Assembly: GCA_029777735.1 (NCBI GenBank)
Contig: JAKORR010001003.1
Span: 1 to 7,522 of the forward strand
Reading direction: 5' to 3'
Length of the DNA stretch: 7,522 nucleotides
Source of the DNA: Armatimonadota bacterium
GTDB taxonomy: Bacteria; Armatimonadota; Zipacnadia; Zipacnadales; FEN-943
Made by a program: the position numbers and the translations under genes. The notes beneath the pieces are model-generated. The model was not told the origin of the DNA. It saw only the letters and a program-made list of their open reading frames with translations, and ran no database searches. Shown piece by piece: positions 6,088-7,522 of the stretch; positions within the stretch are counted from its first letter, which is position 1, and each line of letters starts with the position of its first letter.

Positions 6088-6672
6088 ATGACAAAGGCAA
6101 TCAGGGTGGTACTTGCTGGGTTCCTTGTAGCCTTGCTTCTACTGCCGGGGTGCGCAGTTGACCCCATGGAGCAACTCTCCCAGGATATCGAGTCGCAGGA
6201 GCTGTCTGTCCGCGAGCGGGCTGTTCTTGAACTGGCCAACTTCGATGATGAGCGCGCTACCGACGCGCTTCTCGACGTCCTGCAGGGTGACGAGGAACTT
6301 TGTGACGCAGCGGCAGTCGCGCTGGTGAAGAAAGGCCGTGAGTGGCCTGCCAAAAAGAAACCCAACGCCGTTGTTGAGGGTCTGGGACGGATCGCCAAGA
6401 ACGTGAATCTTCTCGATGCTGCGCGAGCTAGGGCGTGCTGGGCTCTTGGCGAAATCGGCAGCCGTGAGGCGGTGCCGATCCTGAAGGGCCTGACGGGCGA
6501 CGCTAAGGTGCCCGTAAAAGACCAAGCGAAGTACGCCCTCGAGAAGCTCGGCTTCTATACCGTCGGACGTCCCTTCGATATCGCTTGGGGCGAACTGGCC
6601 GGCAAGCTTGAGGTCATCAAGGAACCTCCCCCTGTGGTCCCTGAGGCACCGGCAGCGTCTGCGGAAGGATAG
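6088..6672 (+). CDS. HEAT-repeat lipoprotein
   Basis: 194 residues from ATG 6088. The N-terminus is a type II signal peptide: basic MTKAIR, a hydrophobic core to about residue 19, then the lipobox LPGC with the lipidated cysteine at 22. The residue after Cys is Ala, not Asp, which by the enterobacterial Lol rule would favour the outer membrane; whether that rule holds here is unknown. The mature part holds about four HEAT-like helical pairs, including LSVRERAVLELANFDDERAT (42-61), CDAAAVALVKKG and ARACWALGEIGSREAVPIL. The final 15 or so residues form a flexible Pro/Ala-rich tail (PPPVVPEAP onwards), similar in composition to the linker of the preceding HEAT protein. It lies 30 bases after that gene and 2 before the next, so it belongs to the same operon. 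It is probably a small paralogue or partner of the two anchored HEAT proteins. No enzymatic motif is visible. Confidence 0.9.
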   Translation: MTKAIRVVLAGFLVALLLLPGCAVDPMEQLSQDIESQELSVRERAVLELANFDDERATDALLDVLQGDEELCDAAAVALVKKGREWPAKKKPNAVVEGLGRIAKNVNLLDAARARACWALGEIGSREAVPILKGLTGDAKVPVKDQAKYALEKLGFYTVGRPFDIAWGELAGKLEVIKEPPPVVPEAPAASAEG

Positions 6673-6674
6673 GG

Positions 6675-7522
6675 ATGTCGCTGCCCTTTGTAGCCCTCAG
6701 ACCTTGGCCGCGCCTGCTGAGCGTCTTGGGGTTGTTGGGAGTAGGTGCCTTGTGTGTCCTGGCCCAGGCTGACGACAGCCTTAGCCTCCCTGCAATCCTG
6801 GCAGAAGCGCGACGCGAAGCTCTGCGGATCCCGTCGCTGCAGTCCAAGGCTGCGGTTCTCGCTGAGATCGCTTTGCGGATGGACACCACCGACCCCGCGA
6901 AGGCCGACGAGCTCTGGCAGTTGGCGCAGGAGTGTGCAGCGGCGGTGGAGGACCGCGTGGCTTCGACTCGAACCAGGATCTCCATCGCTAGACGGCTGGT
7001 GCTGTCTACTCGTACCGAGATGGCTAAGCGTCAGCTCCAGTCGATCTACAATGAATCCCTCTCGACACCGGTTGCGTGCCACAGGGCTGTTCTGTTGTAT
7101 GAGCTCTACCCTCTGCTAAAGCCTCTCGATACCGCGAAGGCCGCTGAGGCCCTATTAAAGTCCGAAGAGGCCGCGGGCCAGATCCCCGAAGCCCTGGTCC
7201 GGGCTAACGCTCTGGCCAGGGTAGCCTATCTGTATGCAACCACCGATCCAGGGAAGGCCCGCAAGCTGGCGGAGAGCGCTCAGCAGGCCTGGCGACTAAG
7301 CCAGGAGGACATGGAAAGAGAGATAGCCGCACTTGACCTAGTACGAGCCTGGGCGGTCGTGGACTGGGATCAGGCCCTAGCATTGACCGAAGAACTAAAG
7401 GATACGCAGGCGAAGGCACAGGCTCTTGCGGCAGCCGCCGAGGAGCTGGCCGAAGCTGACCTGGATAAGGCTATGGTGGCAGTACGGGCCATAGCCTCGC
7501 CCGAGCTTCGCGCGCTGGGACT
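6675..7522 (+). CDS. Secreted helical-repeat (TPR-like) protein, C-terminus missing
   Basis: The reading frame is open from ATG 6675 to the window edge, 282 residues so far, and was found by direct translation. AAGG at 6665-6668, inside the end of the lipoprotein gene, lies 6 bases before the ATG, and only 2 bases separate the genes. This points to translational coupling. Residues 1-32 look like a type I signal peptide: basic region with R9 and R13, hydrophobic core 14-29, cleavage after AQA (32). The mature chain is helical, with a recurring pattern of LAxhA, a polar turn with Asp, then KAxxL: LAEIALRMDTTDPAKADEL (62-80), a weaker PLDTAKAAEAL near 150, LARVAYLYATTDPGKARKL (180-198), LVRAWAVVDWDQALAL (222-237) and LAAAAEELAEADLDKA (251-266). 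The last three repeats are spaced about 32-39 residues apart, close to TPR or Sel1 spacing, so I infer a periplasmic or exported solenoid. Family unknown. Confidence 0.85.
   Translation, partial: MSLPFVALRPWPRLLSVLGLLGVGALCVLAQADDSLSLPAILAEARREALRIPSLQSKAAVLAEIALRMDTTDPAKADELWQLAQECAAAVEDRVASTRTRISIARRLVLSTRTEMAKRQLQSIYNESLSTPVACHRAVLLYELYPLLKPLDTAKAAEALLKSEEAAGQIPEALVRANALARVAYLYATTDPGKARKLAESAQQAWRLSQEDMEREIAALDLVRAWAVVDWDQALALTEELKDTQAKAQALAAAAEELAEADLDKAMVAVRAIASPELRALG

Overview
The window is a GC-rich (by eye about 60% or more), densely coded bacterial chromosome segment with seven genes: two on the minus strand at the left and five on the plus strand to the right, read divergently from a 283-base intergenic region. 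I see no tRNA, rRNA, CRISPR, insertion sequence or prophage signal. Five of the seven genes appear to start with GTG or TTG. A beta-propeller glycosidase-like protein, an AddB/RexB-like nuclease N-terminus, a NIF3-family protein and many envelope solenoid proteins suggest an uncultured, environmental, probably diderm lineage such as Armatimonadota, Planctomycetota or relatives. That placement is a low-confidence inference; no lineage marker is present.

Left, minus strand (1-1282): a cytoplasmic five-bladed beta-propeller protein related to the GH43/GH32/GH130 clan is followed, 24 bases after its stop and in the same reading frame, by the start of a P-loop protein. The latter has a Walker A motif and an LVPTQR segment and resembles the N-terminal domain of AddB/RexB-type helicase-nuclease subunits. 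It runs off the left edge. The two are probably co-transcribed, but no functional link is evident.

Centre (1283-2336): the divergent intergenic region carries the propeller gene's strong ribosome binding site and one weak plus-strand promoter candidate. It leads to a NIF3/DUF34 family protein whose usual His-His metal motif reads His-Glu.

Right, plus strand (2434-7522): a run of four alpha-solenoid genes, each with its own export or anchoring signal. They are an 873-residue membrane-anchored HEAT-repeat protein, a 327-residue membrane-anchored HEAT protein split by a Pro/Ala-rich linker, a 194-residue HEAT-repeat lipoprotein, and a secreted helical-repeat (TPR-like) protein cut by the right edge. 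The gaps are 18, 32 and 2 bases, so they look like one operon, possibly including the NIF3 gene 97 bases upstream. The solenoids most likely form a protein-protein scaffold at the cell envelope. No catalytic domain is visible in them and their partner is unknown, which makes this operon the most interesting part of the window.
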